Part shown: piece after piece, positions 1 to 11,404 of the stretch
Numbering within the stretch: position 1 is the stretch's first letter
Layout: every line of letters begins with the position of its first letter
Assembly (NCBI GenBank): GCA_007644065.1
Contig: VJWN01000014.1
Span: 124,001-188,000 of the forward strand
DNA length: 64,000 nt
Direction of reading: 5' to 3'
DNA from: Margaritispora aquatica
Taxonomy: Eukaryota; Ascomycota; Leotiomycetes; Helotiales; Discinellaceae
Notes under the pieces: model-generated
The model's input: only the letters and a program-made list of their open reading frames with translations
Databases searched by the model: none
Told to the model about the DNA's origin: nothing
Made by a program: the position numbers and the translations under genes

Positions 1-1544
1 TCCTGTTCCTGCTCGGCGACGAAGCCTGCGATACAGAATGGCCAAAGCATTGCACGCACTAAAGCAGGAGGAAGCCCTTGATTTGACAATAGCCCAATGA
101 TTTGAGCCACGTGATAGCGGCTTTCGTTGCGAGCTGAGTTCCATCCAGACACAACAACAAGCAGGTAAATGAGCGCTGCATGACCCCAGATACTGGTAGT
201 TAATATAGTCTGGTGGTTAGGTAGCCGAGGCAAATTTTGCTGGAAGAGCTCGAGTAGGCCGAGAGGTTCCTTTCGGACAGTTCCTGGATGTTCCTCCAAC
301 GACCTGAGATGGCTTTCCAAAAATTCCTTAATAACAGCACCTCGGCCCGCCAGCTTTATTCCATCAAGATTTCCTGATCTCTTGCAATCTTTTTTCCATG
401 CATCAAGCAGAGCTATCTCTGCAATTTGCAACATCACCCAATTTTGACAGCCCACAACCGTCTCGAAATTAATAGCCGGGCTGTCGCCCGCAAGGAGATC
501 GTCACGGTAGCTATAAATTCGAGGCTGCTCTTGGGAAATAGTGCTGGCAATGATATCATCGAGTATCAGGAGAGAAGATGAGAATCGGAATGCAGCCTGT
601 TCAGCACTTGGAATCTGGGCTTCCTGAGCTGGCAAAATCTCAGCATCTTGCCTCAGACGATCCAAAACAGTATGAAAATTGGACTTGAGATCTAGTGATT
701 CAAAGCCAGCACCAATTTCCATAATTCGACTGAACAGGGCGATTGCAGCATCTAAATGTAGCCGGCAGTTCTCGAAGCCAGACACTGCAATTTCAAAACG
801 CTGTACTTGCATGATGCTGGACAATATTCGAACAGCTCCATGGAGGTGATCTTTGATACCCAAGGCAATGATAACTTGCAAAGACTGTCGTAAGATCTCG
901 AAAGCGTCCTTTGCTTGGTCAAGTACTGTTTCCCATCCCGGATTCTGGATAGCAGGTCCTTGAGCGAGAGCGTAGAAATATGCACTCTGGCACAAAGTAG
1001 CTCTCCGCATCACTGGACTGCTCATCATCATTTCTAAAACCCATGCTCTGCCACCTTGAAGTAGAGAAGGTTTGTAGAAAGGAAAGAAGAATGGAAACAC
1101 GTGTTCGAGATAGAACATAACCAGAATGGTATCTGAACGTGAAAAGGGTAGCCGCGCACTAGAACTCTGGCCAGCAAGTGAACAGTCCGTTCCTCGCTGA
1201 GATGGTGGATTCACCTGTATAGGTGATGGGTTCGTTTCCTCGTCGTGACGTTTTGACGTTGTGTTCATCCATTTGTCGCTTGAAGTGATGGTGGGACGTC
1301 CTGCACGACGAAGATACGCGTTCTCTTTCACCTCGTGCTTGATCCTTTCAGCCATTTCCCCTTGCTTGATACCGCCATCCATCCACTCTGGCTTCTCATT
1401 TCCATGATGACAAGTGATAAGAAGTCCACTACAGACATCGCAAACAGGAAGTCTTGCGTCGCATTTCTTGCGGCGGAGTCGGCATGTCCAGCAGCCATGA
1501 GGGCTCTTGACCGTCAAGTTAGAATGGCTGTAAGATAAATCCAT
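1..1544 (-). CDS. Zn2Cys6 fungal transcription factor, 5' part (runs off the window)
   Basis: Nuclear zinc binuclear-cluster regulator. Reading starts at the ATG at 1544-1542 and stays open without an intron or stop for all 514 visible codons, so the C-terminus lies outside the window. The DNA-binding cluster is near the N-terminus: Cys18-x2-Cys21-x6-Cys28-x6-Cys35-x2-Cys38-x6-Cys45, with the basic stretch RLRRKK between Cys21 and Cys28. The rest is helical and resembles the Fungal_trans_2 (DUF3468) regulatory region: it has a 'YLEHVFPFFFPFY' block followed by 'GGRAWVLEMM', then 'ILDDIIASTISQ' further on. Many members act as pathway-specific activators, but the target here is unknown. No obvious partner is beside it; 2.8 kb of non-coding DNA lies upstream. 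Family call is firm; specific function is not. Confidence 0.9.
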   Translation of the reverse strand, partial: MDLSYSHSNLTVKSPHGCWTCRLRRKKCDARLPVCDVCSGLLITCHHGNEKPEWMDGGIKQGEMAERIKHEVKENAYLRRAGRPTITSSDKWMNTTSKRHDEETNPSPIQVNPPSQRGTDCSLAGQSSSARLPFSRSDTILVMFYLEHVFPFFFPFYKPSLLQGGRAWVLEMMMSSPVMRRATLCQSAYFYALAQGPAIQNPGWETVLDQAKDAFEILRQSLQVIIALGIKDHLHGAVRILSSIMQVQRFEIAVSGFENCRLHLDAAIALFSRIMEIGAGFESLDLKSNFHTVLDRLRQDAEILPAQEAQIPSAEQAAFRFSSSLLILDDIIASTISQEQPRIYSYRDDLLAGDSPAINFETVVGCQNWVMLQIAEIALLDAWKKDCKRSGNLDGIKLAGRGAVIKEFLESHLRSLEEHPGTVRKEPLGLLELFQQNLPRLPNHQTILTTSIWGHAALIYLLVVVSGWNSARNESRYHVAQIIGLLSNQGLPPALVRAMLWPFCIAGFVAEQEQ

Positions 1545-4311
1545 TGGTTCACCCATTGCCGCGCAAAGAACTAGTATTTACAGTAGATGGAGATGTACAT
1601 TTTCTTGTGATGTCTTGGACGTTTACATTAAAACATGTACGGTTACGGCAATCGACATATCCACTAGTCTCGTTCCGGATTAAGGTTTCTCCGCCGCAAT
1701 TCAATATCGACTACACTCGGGGTCGGTACTTGGTCATTGAACTTTCTTCTCCATTATTGCTTGAGATATGGATATTTCATTCTAGAATCTTGTTCTTTCG
1801 ACTTTTAATCAGTATGGATTGATATTTCCAAGCGGATGCTTGCCACACGGCAACATGCTAATGCGCTACGGCGACCTTTCAGGCACTTCCACCATAAAGC
1901 CGTGCCGTGAATTTTAGGGATACTCTCTTGTTCCCTTTGACCGGAAGATGCACACTTATCTGTCGACTTAGTGGGTACGATCAGTCTATTGAGTTCTCGA
2001 AGCAAGACGAAGGATTAGCTGGACGCGTGGTTTGGAAGGCCGAGCGTTGAACTCTGTACCTCACTGAGCTGTGGGTATGGATATGGATGATCCAAACCAA
2101 ACAACTCTTGAAGGCGTTTCTTTGGCCACATGCCCTTTCACGGGGTATGGGGAAGTCAGCTGAGGAACAAGTACCAAGGTAGTGAACTTCCGATGAATCC
2201 GAACTTCAATTTCATACGGTATCCTTGAGAGTGTGTATTCGCTGAATATTATCTTGACTCGCGGAGAATGAAAGAACATGCTGCTCCGAAGGAGCTCTTG
2301 CATTCATCGCAGACGTCCTTCTTTCACGGGGAGTTGTCCATGGCGGGTTGCCCTGCCTATGGATTATTTGGTTGAGTCTTGTTGTACAAGTCTGTGTGGG
2401 CTTTGAGTTCAACATGACAGCGGTTTATAAGACTTACCATTCGTTTGGTCAAGCTTACGAGTAGTTGAATCCCCACAAAGAAAGAACTTCTCCTCTGCGG
2501 AGGTCATTCCTTTAGGAATTCATATGTCAGTATCAGAATCCGACAGTTACAAAGAGCCGATTTTCTTCGAGAATTCGAATCATCCAAGAACGGAACTGGG
2601 AGAAAGTGACAAATTGTTGGTCCAGGCACAGTATCCACTGAAAAGGCTTATTTGAGTGGCTGATTTTAACTTTTTCTTCCAAAGCTTATTGAACTCCGTA
2701 TTCAAACATGAAAGTAAGTTGTATTTTCGGCGAAATCTTGTTGTTGTTCTAACGGTATGTAATCCACCAGCGGCTCTCAGATCTATTTTATACCTGCAAG
2801 AAGTCACATATACCGACACTGATCTTTTGTCGCACGTCGTGGTTTCAGAACACTATATTAAATGCAGGGCTTGATTCGTTGCAACCCAGGGTGGCGACGG
2901 AGACTAACAGTGGATCTTATGGATCTCATCCGTGCAAAAAAATCAAAACTTCTAGAAAATTGCAATTTTTTTCTGGAATTTTGGTTACTTGGCAGCAAAT
3001 GCAATTAGCTTTGCTTCGTCTTGAAGTCTAAATCAGCAAGCGGAAAAGGCAGTAAGTTTGGATGAACATCTTCATATATTCATCCTGTCCGGAACATGCT
3101 CGGATAATTCGGCACTTTGAAAGCATGGATCGTGCATGATAGCAAGCGAAGCTCGAGCACAAGACAGACAGTTTCAGGTCCTCAGATTCTTCACTTCACT
3201 AGAGAGAATCGTTTCTTGAGAACGATACGAGCTTCGTGCTTCGATGACCCGAATCAACAGGCAACGGTCAGATTCTCCGAGCAGGTATCTCCTCTTAGTC
3301 TACTGTACCGCACGGAGGTAGCGGAAAGATCTTCATTTTGTCCCGCCACCTTCATCATTTTCATCATTGGGCGCTTTCAAGCTTTGCCAAGGATAACCCT
3401 GGCGTGTGTGCCAAAAGCCAATTGAAAATCGAAATGACTTCGGTACTTCGTCTATGATAGGCACAGCTTGCATTCAAGTGGTCATGAATAATGATTTCCC
3501 CCCCGTCAAACTAGATCAACAAAGAAGCTCAATAGAGAGGAAGAACCTCAGCATTTCTTGTGTCGTCTCGACAGACAACGGCATACTCGTACGTTATTCT
3601 CTTGGTATTGAGTGCCAGCCCTCGGATATGACTCGGGACATCGGATGAGCTGCTTGCCACTTTCACTTTGAGTGTTTAGAAGCCGCCTTGATGGCTGTTT
3701 TCACAGTCCGAGGCTCACTCGTTCCTTGATGGATGAAAGGAACTTGAACCCCGGAAATGAATTTGTAAACACGGCCCTTTAGGTCCACAAATACTTCCCC
3801 AGACGACATGAAGACAAACCAAGCTGAGTGGGCCCATACAGGCACCTCTGACATGATCGGGGCAATTATTGGCATTGAGATTGGCTGAAGTCATGGACCC
3901 GTTAGCTGTCCTTGACCAGTTGAACAGGTTGGCCCATGAGTTTCTCAGATTTGCACCTATCCGTCGATGCTTCCTTCTCCATGTGGAGAAAGTCAGCCAG
4001 AGGACATGTTTCCTGTTCTGATTCTAGCTTGGTTGACTAAACTGTCTTTTGAGCTTCTTCCGATGAGATTTGTATCCACACGGCAGCTGTGTTGATCAAC
4101 CCCGGAAATTTTGCTGTACCCCATCATCCGGAGAGCGAAAAAGTGGTATATATTCACCTTCCCCATCTCTTTGATATTGAACGAGACTCAGTTCGCATCT
4201 GCTCACCTCCGTCGACTCTACTAACCCGTCACAAGCGAACCCTTCTCAAAAACCATTTGAGTGAAGAGACACAATTCGCAACGCGACATAAGCGACAGAA
4301 CAAACATCACA
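1545..4311. other. Intergenic, 2.77 kb
   Basis: No convincing gene. Only short open frames are present, on both strands and without domain motifs. The left part must carry the promoter of the minus-strand regulator and the right end the promoter and 5' leader of the acetate-transporter-like gene. A 70-codon minus frame at 3663-3875 reads fairly naturally but has no recognisable motif or partner exon. Confidence 0.5.
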
Positions 4312-5299
4312 ATGTCCGACAACTATAAGACAGAAGAGATGGATCACGCCACAACAAATGGAAATGGCAATGTTAATGGTAACGGTCACACCAACGGCAA
4401 CGTCGTTCCAAATCAGCGTGTCCCATACGATTATGGAGGAAATCCTCTTGCGCACATGAACACCGGAGATTCTGCCAGGTTCCCAGCTTTCGGTGGTGAA
4501 TTCCAACCAGGTCTTTACCGCCCAACTACCGAACGCAAGTTCGCTAATCCTGCTCCTCTTGGTTTGAGTGCCTTTGCTCTTACCACTTTCGTCTTGTCCT
4601 TGATCAACATTCAAGTGAGGAACTTATCCGAGCCAAACATCGTGGTTGCGCTCGCGTATGGCTATGGTGGATTGGTTCAATTGTTGGCAGGCATGTGGTA
4701 AGTTTTCAAATCAAAGATCAATGAGGGACCTATCTAACATACACAAAAGGGAAATGGCAGTTGGCAACACTTTCGGTGCCACCGCTCTATCATCCTACGG
4801 TGGTTTCTGGCTGTCTCTCGCGATCGTCCTGACACCTGGAGGATTCAACATTGTTGCGTCCTACGAAGGCACCGGAGCAGGGGTTAACGATTTCAATAAC
4901 GCGTTTGGCTTCTTTCTGATGGGTTGGTTCATCTTCACCACCATCTTGTTGCTTTGCACGCTGCGCTCAACTGTCGCCTTCTTCATGCTGTTCTTCACGC
5001 TTGACTTGGCTTTCCTCTGCTTGAGCCTTGGTCACTTGTATGCGGACGCTGCTGGTGCTGGCAACAGCTCGCTGTTGAAGGCTGGTGGTTATTTCGGCAT
5101 TTTCGCTGCCTTTTTGGCATGGTATAACGCTTTCGCAGGTATCGCTGATGATGGGTATGTTCTTTCTATTCTCAAGTTCTTGCAGCACATGCTGACATTT
5201 TACAGAAACTCCTTCTTCGTCGTCCCAGTTCTACACTTCCCATGGTCTGTGAAGGGCCGTGAGCTCAAGGCTGCTAAAAGTGAGCGTTTCTCTGCATAA
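4312..5299 (+). CDS. GPR1/FUN34/YaaH family acetate transporter-like membrane protein
   Basis: Plasma-membrane protein of the acetate uptake/ammonium export (Ato/AcpA/Gpr1) family. Three exons: 4312-4697, 4750-5154, 5206-5299, joined by GT-AG introns of 52 and 51 nt, give 294 residues, the usual family length. A hydrophilic N-terminal tail rich in Asn/Gly (about residues 15-32) precedes the family signature NPAPLGL at residues 79-85. About six hydrophobic membrane spans follow, and the tail is short and basic. The start is the ATG in an 'acaATG' context at 4312; upstream in-frame codons begin only with GTG. Transport of acetate or another monocarboxylate is inferred from the family; substrate cannot be told from sequence. 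Confidence 0.93.
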
Positions 5300-6543
5300 A
5301 TACTCATCTAGCTGGAGTTGCATGTGGGGCATAGCAAGATTGCTTTTCGGATTTGGATTGCGGTAATGAGATGGCGGGGCGCATACCACGGTATGCGCTA
5401 TGGAATGAGGAAAGGTTAATATTTTAAAGGTTGCATTTGCTTGTATACTTGCTTAAGATACCATCGCTTTCCTGCCATCGGTGACAATGGATATGCCATC
5501 TGTAATATAATGCAAAAGTTGGCAAAAGTCTTTTGCTGTTGGCGTTGATAGTGTTTACCCGCATCATCTCTCTAATTGATACTTACCAACCACTATCACC
5601 TACTTCGAAGTTCTTCGGGCAGTTATCACAAAACATGAGGCCACACTCGTTACCGATTTACAGCCATTTCCCCGCGTTACATCATACCATACCTTGCCGC
5701 TTCCCCATTTCTCTGTCGATCTCCCCATATTCTCGACTCCCCATCTCATCGTCCAGAGGAATCATGCGTCACGCACCAAGGTGTTCCTGGCTACTCGCCT
5801 CATGGCCGCATCATCCTATTATCTAGGATATCATCGCTTACGAACTTTCCTGCTTTATCTCACTGCTTTAAAAGATAGGTTAAACGCACTACTTCTCTAC
5901 TTGTTTTCAATTTCATTTCAAAGCTAAACACCTGGATATTTATCCTTCATAGTAGAAGAGAGGTTGTAATCCACTTGAAATTCCAGACTAGTCGAGGAAT
6001 CATGACGTTGTCCCCCGTTTCTTGGGGCTGTCGATCGATTGTCTTGGCTTTCGGGATGTGGCGTGGTGGCGCGGTGGCGTGATCCGGTCGCCAAGAGGAG
6101 ATGCAACAGATGGGTGATGCAGGGACAGAGGTGAGAAGAAGGAAGACTAAGGAGTTCCGAGCCCTTGGTACCTCGGCCACGTGTGAATTTGTATCGGTCG
6201 AGACCTTTATGGTATACGTTTTCATTGCTTTCTGCATTGTAAAATTTCACTAGAGCTGGAGATTTAATTCACCACATCGCGTCTCCCACTCCTAGCTCGC
6301 TATAGGGATATATCCAAAATCCTAGCTTATGATTGGAAATCCAGAGAGACAAGAAGGTAAGGGCAAGAGGTGGAAATAACAGTACACTATTTTTCATTCA
6401 ATTTCAGTTTCTAGTACAACAATAGCATCTCTAGCGCGCCAGCACAGCACGAATATCCAAATCCGACTCCGCTTTACTGCCCAGTCATGCTAGTATTTAA
6501 CCTCATCACTCGACCTTCACATATCTCAAATCTCACATCAGCA
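5300..6543. other. Intergenic, 1.24 kb, between convergent genes
   Basis: Holds the 3' regions of the acetate-transporter-like gene (+) and of the secreted-protein gene (-). Pyrimidine-rich stretches around 5640-5760 give short open frames on both strands that I do not support. No RNA gene or repeat seen. Confidence 0.5.
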
Positions 6544-7854
6544 TCACCTCCGCAACCACTCCCCTCTTGCCATGGCAGCTTTCCTCCACATCTCCACCCT
6601 CCACTCTCCACCAACTTCATCGCTCCCACCTCCCCTCCCTCGCTTCGTCGTATTCGTCGCATCTGATGAGTTCGCGAGCTTTCGGAAATCGGGCTGATGA
6701 AGCACAATCTGCGCGATATAACACGTCGTTGTGTTCCCAATCACCGAGACAGTTGGTGGGGTGTAAGTGTAATTATACGACGCTCCAATGTTCAATGGAC
6801 CCCTTTAATGCACTCGTAAGCGAGATCCTACCCATACATTCTGACAGACATATTGTATGAGGAGAGGAGATAATAGGTGGTTACTCACTTCAAACACCAC
6901 TCTTTCTCCTTGGTCTCAGCTTCAATCAACACGTGCCTCCATTCCACGTCGCCAAAGTCCCAATTCGCAGCCCCTTGCAACTCGATCGTCATCACGGCGT
7001 GGACGTAGGGGCTTTTGACTTCTTCTGTGTTTTAGAAATTAGTTACTTAGCTTCCTACTAACTATCAATATTGAAGTGGGACTGGGAGCTCACTGTCACC
7101 AGAGGGATCAAACATCAGTCCTCCGCCGACGGATGACTGATTCGCGACGTGTCGGTCGAATCCAGGCATGATGCTCCAGTTCATCATCCAGTTCCCCGTG
7201 TAAGCGTCGAGGTACAGTGAGTTTTTGACTTCGTCACCGGGGTAGACTGTTTGGGTCAGCCAGTCTTGCTCGTCTAACTCATCGGCATGTTGTGGCTTAC
7301 CTCTCATTTCTGGCGCGATGCGTCCTGCTGGACTAAGAACCACTTATTAGCTCACGAACAGAACTAACCCCACTCGCAAGCAACCAAAGTACGAAAAAGA
7401 ACAGCAGAAAACGAACGTACTTGCAGCAATAAAACGGCAACAAATTCCACGCTCCGCCTTCCCCGCCTTGGTTCTCAACAACCGGCTGCAGCACGCCCTT
7501 CGCGTCCGCGTCTTCGAGGCCTGGCCAGAAGGCTTGGATAAGGTTATCTCTGCGCTTGGAGCGTGGTGAGGTGGGGATGAGGACTGTACTCTCGAACTAT
7601 GTTGATTGAGTTAGCGTTAGTGTAGTGTAGTAATGCTGTGAGATGGGCAAGGGTGAGAAAATGGAGGGAGGGGACAGAGGGAGAAGATAGGAAGGGGTTG
7701 GTGAGATAGGAAGACTTGCTTTTGTGATGGAAGCATTGTAGCGAGATGCGTCTAGCCAGACGCCGAAGAAGCGGAGGTTTTCGATTGCGTGGGTCGTTGT
7801 TATGAGGTAGTTTAAAGATAGAGTTAATGATAAGAAGGTTGAGAGGCGATTCAT
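6544..7854 (-). CDS. Secreted protein of unknown function (six exons)
   Basis: Not assigned to a named family. The model joins 7854-7720, 7596-7421, 7332-7301, 7246-7094, 7024-6889 and 6802-6544, giving 296 residues; reading frame is kept across all five introns. The first intron uses a GC donor (GCAAGT). The N-terminus has a signal-peptide-like hydrophobic stretch ending 'TTTHA'. The middle has 'FWPGLED...GVLQPVVEN', 'YPGDEV' and 'GNWMMNWSI', an arrangement I associate with fungal secreted beta-sandwich proteins loosely resembling eqolisin-type folds; this is inference. Asn-x-Ser/Thr sites (NAS, NWS, NQS, NYT, NTT, NSS) suggest glycosylation. The Gly/Arg-rich C-terminal 35 residues are less natural, so the 3' end is the least certain part. 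Confidence 0.72.
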
Positions 7855-8469
7855 CTCATTAATTTGATTTGGTTGACAAGCGCTACGCTTGGTGTTTGAT
7901 CTTGTGTTGCGTTTTGTCGTGGTTGTCGATGTCCGTCGTCACTCAAAAGTTGTATTTGGATAGTCGAGAGGACATGAAGAAAGACAACTGTAGATGTGTC
8001 TTGGTATATGAAGAGTGTGGTGAATCATTCTTGTGGGAGTGTCATGGGTTTGTTTGTATTGTGTGATTCACAGTTGTAAGACAGGGCCAGTAGTAAGGTT
8101 CTTGTGATTGTGAATTTTGATGGAGTCAGAGGTCGGCTCATTGAATGTTTGCTTAAGCGAGGAAGGTGGATCACAACACGATGTATCTGTGTTGCTGTCA
8201 GCACTTGACAATGGATCAAATATCCGATCAGTAGTTGGAATTGAAAACTTTCACTTGAAGCATGGGGATGAGCTAGAATTGGTTGCAACCTTTTTCATTC
8301 ATAAAGTCCGTTAGAGAAACACAAAATTGCGAGCCAGCGCGACATATATACGATCCACTTGATCACTTTCCTGTCCTCAAGCCCACCCAAGCTTTCAAAC
8401 CTCATCCATTTCACTCCATACCAGCAGTCTCATTCTACCATGCTCCGGCCTCGAGAGCCACAAGTCTGC
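7855..8469. other. Intergenic, 0.6 kb
   Basis: Promoter side of the six-exon secreted-protein gene and downstream side of the cutinase gene. Only short unsupported open frames. Confidence 0.5.
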
Positions 8470-9256
8470 TTACAACTTGGACACCAAGAAAGCTGCAGCA
8501 GAGACAGCATTGACACCATAAGTCAAGTGTGCAGCCGTGATGATCAAAGTGCCGCTGCAGACCAAATCACCCGTAGCACAAAACACCTTTGTCTGCGCAG
8601 CGGGGTAGTTGGGGATCTTGCCTCCATCTTGCAAGTTGCGAGTGAATCCAAAGAGAACCACGCCCTTGACCTTAGCCTTAAGTGCAGTGGGGAGAGCTTG
8701 GATTGAGCCATCCATGACTGCTGTACCTTGGCTATTTTTGTGTCAGATGAGGTTTCTTCGTCAAGGAGTAGAGAAGGGAACTGGGAGCGCACCTATAACC
8801 ACCAGCAACGATCTTGGCATTGGGACACTTGGTGTTCGCCAAATTGAACATTGTCGTCGCGGCCCCGATGGCAGTTGGGCTCGTGTTTTGTGGCAAGAAA
8901 TTGTCCGCAAGGGTCGCCTCATATGGGGATCCCACGCCCTGGCAGCCGACGACGCTGGATCCGAGGGAGGATTTCAAAGCTGAGCAGACTTGGGGACCGA
9001 TGATTGTGCCCTGTTGGAGTTAGATGGAATGGGCATGGGAAACGACGCGAAGAGAGAGCAAGCTCACCATGTTGCCTGACTCAGTGGAGCCGCGAGCGAA
9101 GATGAAGTAGACGCTCTTGCAGGCACCGTTGACGAGTTCATCTGAAGTTCCGCTTTGGCGAGCCTCAAGTGCATTGACATCCTCGATGGGGATACTGAGG
9201 ACTGGTGATGCAGCGAGGGCACAAAGGAGAGAAAAGAGTGGTGATTGAAACTTCAT
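8470..9256 (-). CDS. Cutinase (secreted serine esterase, CE5)
   Basis: Extracellular esterase that hydrolyses cutin-type polyesters of plant cuticle. Exons 9256-9068, 9010-8793 and 8731-8470 give 222 residues, typical for cutinases. A signal peptide (about residues 1-20) and a short propeptide precede the catalytic domain, which begins with the '[20 protein letters not shown]' block. The catalytic Ser136 lies in GGYSQG; its codon is split by the second intron. Asp191 and His204 complete the triad in the family pattern GDLVCSG...AAHLTYG. Cysteines Cys72, Cys86, Cys125, Cys187 and Cys194 fit the usual disulfides, with Cys46 near the N-terminus. The next gene upstream is uncertain; the gene stands alone rather than in a cluster. 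Substrate (cutin, suberin or other polyester) is inferred. Confidence 0.96.
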
Positions 9257-9301
9257 GTTGATGGATTGAGTTAGCGAGGCCTTGAAGCGAGGAAGTCTGG
9301 T

Positions 9302-10075
9302 ATGAAGTTGCTGCTGAGGAAGATGCTGTCTCTGCTGAAGATATCCTCATGTTGGAGATATTTCTCGTCAGAGTTATACAATTTCACAAATCCCCAAGAC
9401 CGAGGCAGATTCCCATTCTCCTCATTCTCAAGGTCTAACTCTCGTCCCATGATCCTCAACCTGAAGCCATCCAGCCCTTTCCCTGAACGCCATCTGAACT
9501 TCGCACTCACCAAAACCCTCGCCAACGCTTGGTCCAAGGCAAGTACAGTCTCAACAATCGACAAATACCTCGGCGCCATCACCATCAATACCACCTCATC
9601 TCACCCTCTCCTCGAGGGCGCCCGTACAAGTCGCACAAACTTTTCATCCCAAAACAAATCTCCCGCTCTTGGCACCACACTCTCCCATCTGCACCCCGCA
9701 AAGCTCTCGACAGTTACCAGATTCGACCTCGTTCCTGTCCCTCCACACAGCATGAAGCTAAGAAAAGCATCTAAATACCTCGGTCGGCAGCGATACAATT
9801 TACACCCCTATGCATCTCTCTCGATTGGGACTGCGCCCGTATGGTATGCATATTCGCGAAAACGGATTGATTGGCGCAGCCTTCCGGTCGGCACATCAGC
9901 CCGCTGCTGGTGGTTGTACAGAGTATGGGGTAGATGGCGGGGTGACACCGGTACATGGATATCTACCGGTAGTGGAGGACAGGCTTGGACAGTGCGATGC
10001 GATTGCTTGAAGATGTTGCTCAAAAGTTTTGATCAGGCACATTTTCACTTTTTCGGTTTTGACTTGATGGAGTGA
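9302..10075 (+). CDS. Possible protein-coding gene of unknown function
   Basis: A 257-codon open frame whose middle part (about 9440-9780) has strong third-position C preference on the plus strand, as the real genes here do. After about 9790 the frame reads less naturally, while a second plus frame at 9810-10010 reads better, so an intron near 9770-9810 is possible. No domain recognised. The first ATG (9302) lies only 45 bases from the divergent cutinase ATG, so the true start may be further in, for example the Met preceding 'ILNLKPSSPFPE'. Could be a real lineage-specific gene, a decayed one, or chance. Confidence 0.33.
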   Translation: MKLLLRKMLSLLKISSCWRYFSSELYNFTNPQDRGRFPFSSFSRSNSRPMILNLKPSSPFPERHLNFALTKTLANAWSKASTVSTIDKYLGAITINTTSSHPLLEGARTSRTNFSSQNKSPALGTTLSHLHPAKLSTVTRFDLVPVPPHSMKLRKASKYLGRQRYNLHPYASLSIGTAPVWYAYSRKRIDWRSLPVGTSARCWWLYRVWGRWRGDTGTWISTGSGGQAWTVRCDCLKMLLKSFDQAHFHFFGFDLME

Positions 10076-11404
10076 AAATGTGAAACTTCCCCTCTTCGGT
10101 CGTCGAAACCTCGGTCTCTTGGAGGTAGACAGACAGGTTGTGTATGCCGAGAGCTGACAAGAGGTCAGGCGTTTGGAACTGAAGAGATGAATGCTTGGCT
10201 ACGTCGTGGTATTGGCGATGTCCCTGTATGTTCTAAAAACGGCGGATAATTGCCTTTCTCCACGTGTTATTCGATGCGAAGATCAGCGCAGTTTCAGGCT
10301 AAAAGCTTAAAGTCTCGTATCCTTGAGGCATGGGAATCCCCTCCTCTTCTCTCAAGCCGATAAAAAAAACTCCCTTGCCTTTCACACGAGATCCCTAAAT
10401 TGGGCAAAGTAAATAGATGGTCGAGAAGTGATGGGAGTTTATGACTAATTTGTTGCTTGCTGTTTGACTCCTTTGGCACATACTCATGATTTTGAATCAC
10501 TACAGACTTGGCTGCACTCAAAACCGCCATAGAAAAACTTTCAGGGTTAAGATAAACTGCACTGAGAAAATAAGGAAAAGTCTCGCCTCATTCTATCAAG
10601 TTGTACCAATAAACTCCAGGCTTCTTTCTGATCTGATTGCAGTGATCTCGCTTAGAAATCCCACAAGCACGCTAGCATTTCCATTTCTGACGACTGCTAT
10701 GAACGAGACTGACTATTAGAGACAGATAATCTGTGAAAAAGTATCAACGTCAATTGAAGTGCAGATCTATCTTCGAGTGCTGTCAGCTCATTAGCGAGGA
10801 TGGGCCAGTTACTGCAAGTTTAAGATCAAATCACGAGTTTGCAGTAAGCCTATTTCAAGGTATGAATAGACGATGGGAGAAAGTCAAATTAGTAGAACAA
10901 ACTCACATACATCAATAACAATCTCAATCTCAAAATCTCAAACTATGATCATAAGTCATACAAGCTATAACTTGATTTATTTGGAAGTGATATGCGAAGC
11001 TCAACCAGCCAGAGATTGATTTGGGTCTAGCTTGTTGCGGGTAGTGTAAAACTTCTGTACATGCGTATGAGATGATTATATTGAGATAGTAACTGGCAGC
11101 GAAAAGAGGGTTGCTATAGAAGAAAGGATTAACAACAGTTGTGAAACCTTCCCTCAAGCTGAGAAATACACCATAGCATAATTCGAAAGATTTTAGGTGT
11201 GTGCATCAAATGCACGCATGCGTATACCGTTTATGCTATGTCCGCAATACATATGATCGGTTGATCATCGCTTCTAAATTCTTGCCCAAAGTTCAGACGT
11301 GAATGTTTTTAATGCTCATTTTCATACACCTAACCCCGCTTCAGTTATGTACCTAATCACACTCACTATCCAACACAACACTATACATGCCTCACATTTC
11401 ATCA
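10076..11404. other. Intergenic, 1.3 kb
   Basis: Nothing recognisable apart from the 3' flank of the GT90-like gene. AT-rich patches and short open frames only. Confidence 0.5.

Noticed and set aside
3663..3875. 70-codon minus-strand frame that reads fairly naturally
   Set aside because: No motif, no partner exons with splice sites that I could support, no signal peptide. Left as non-coding.
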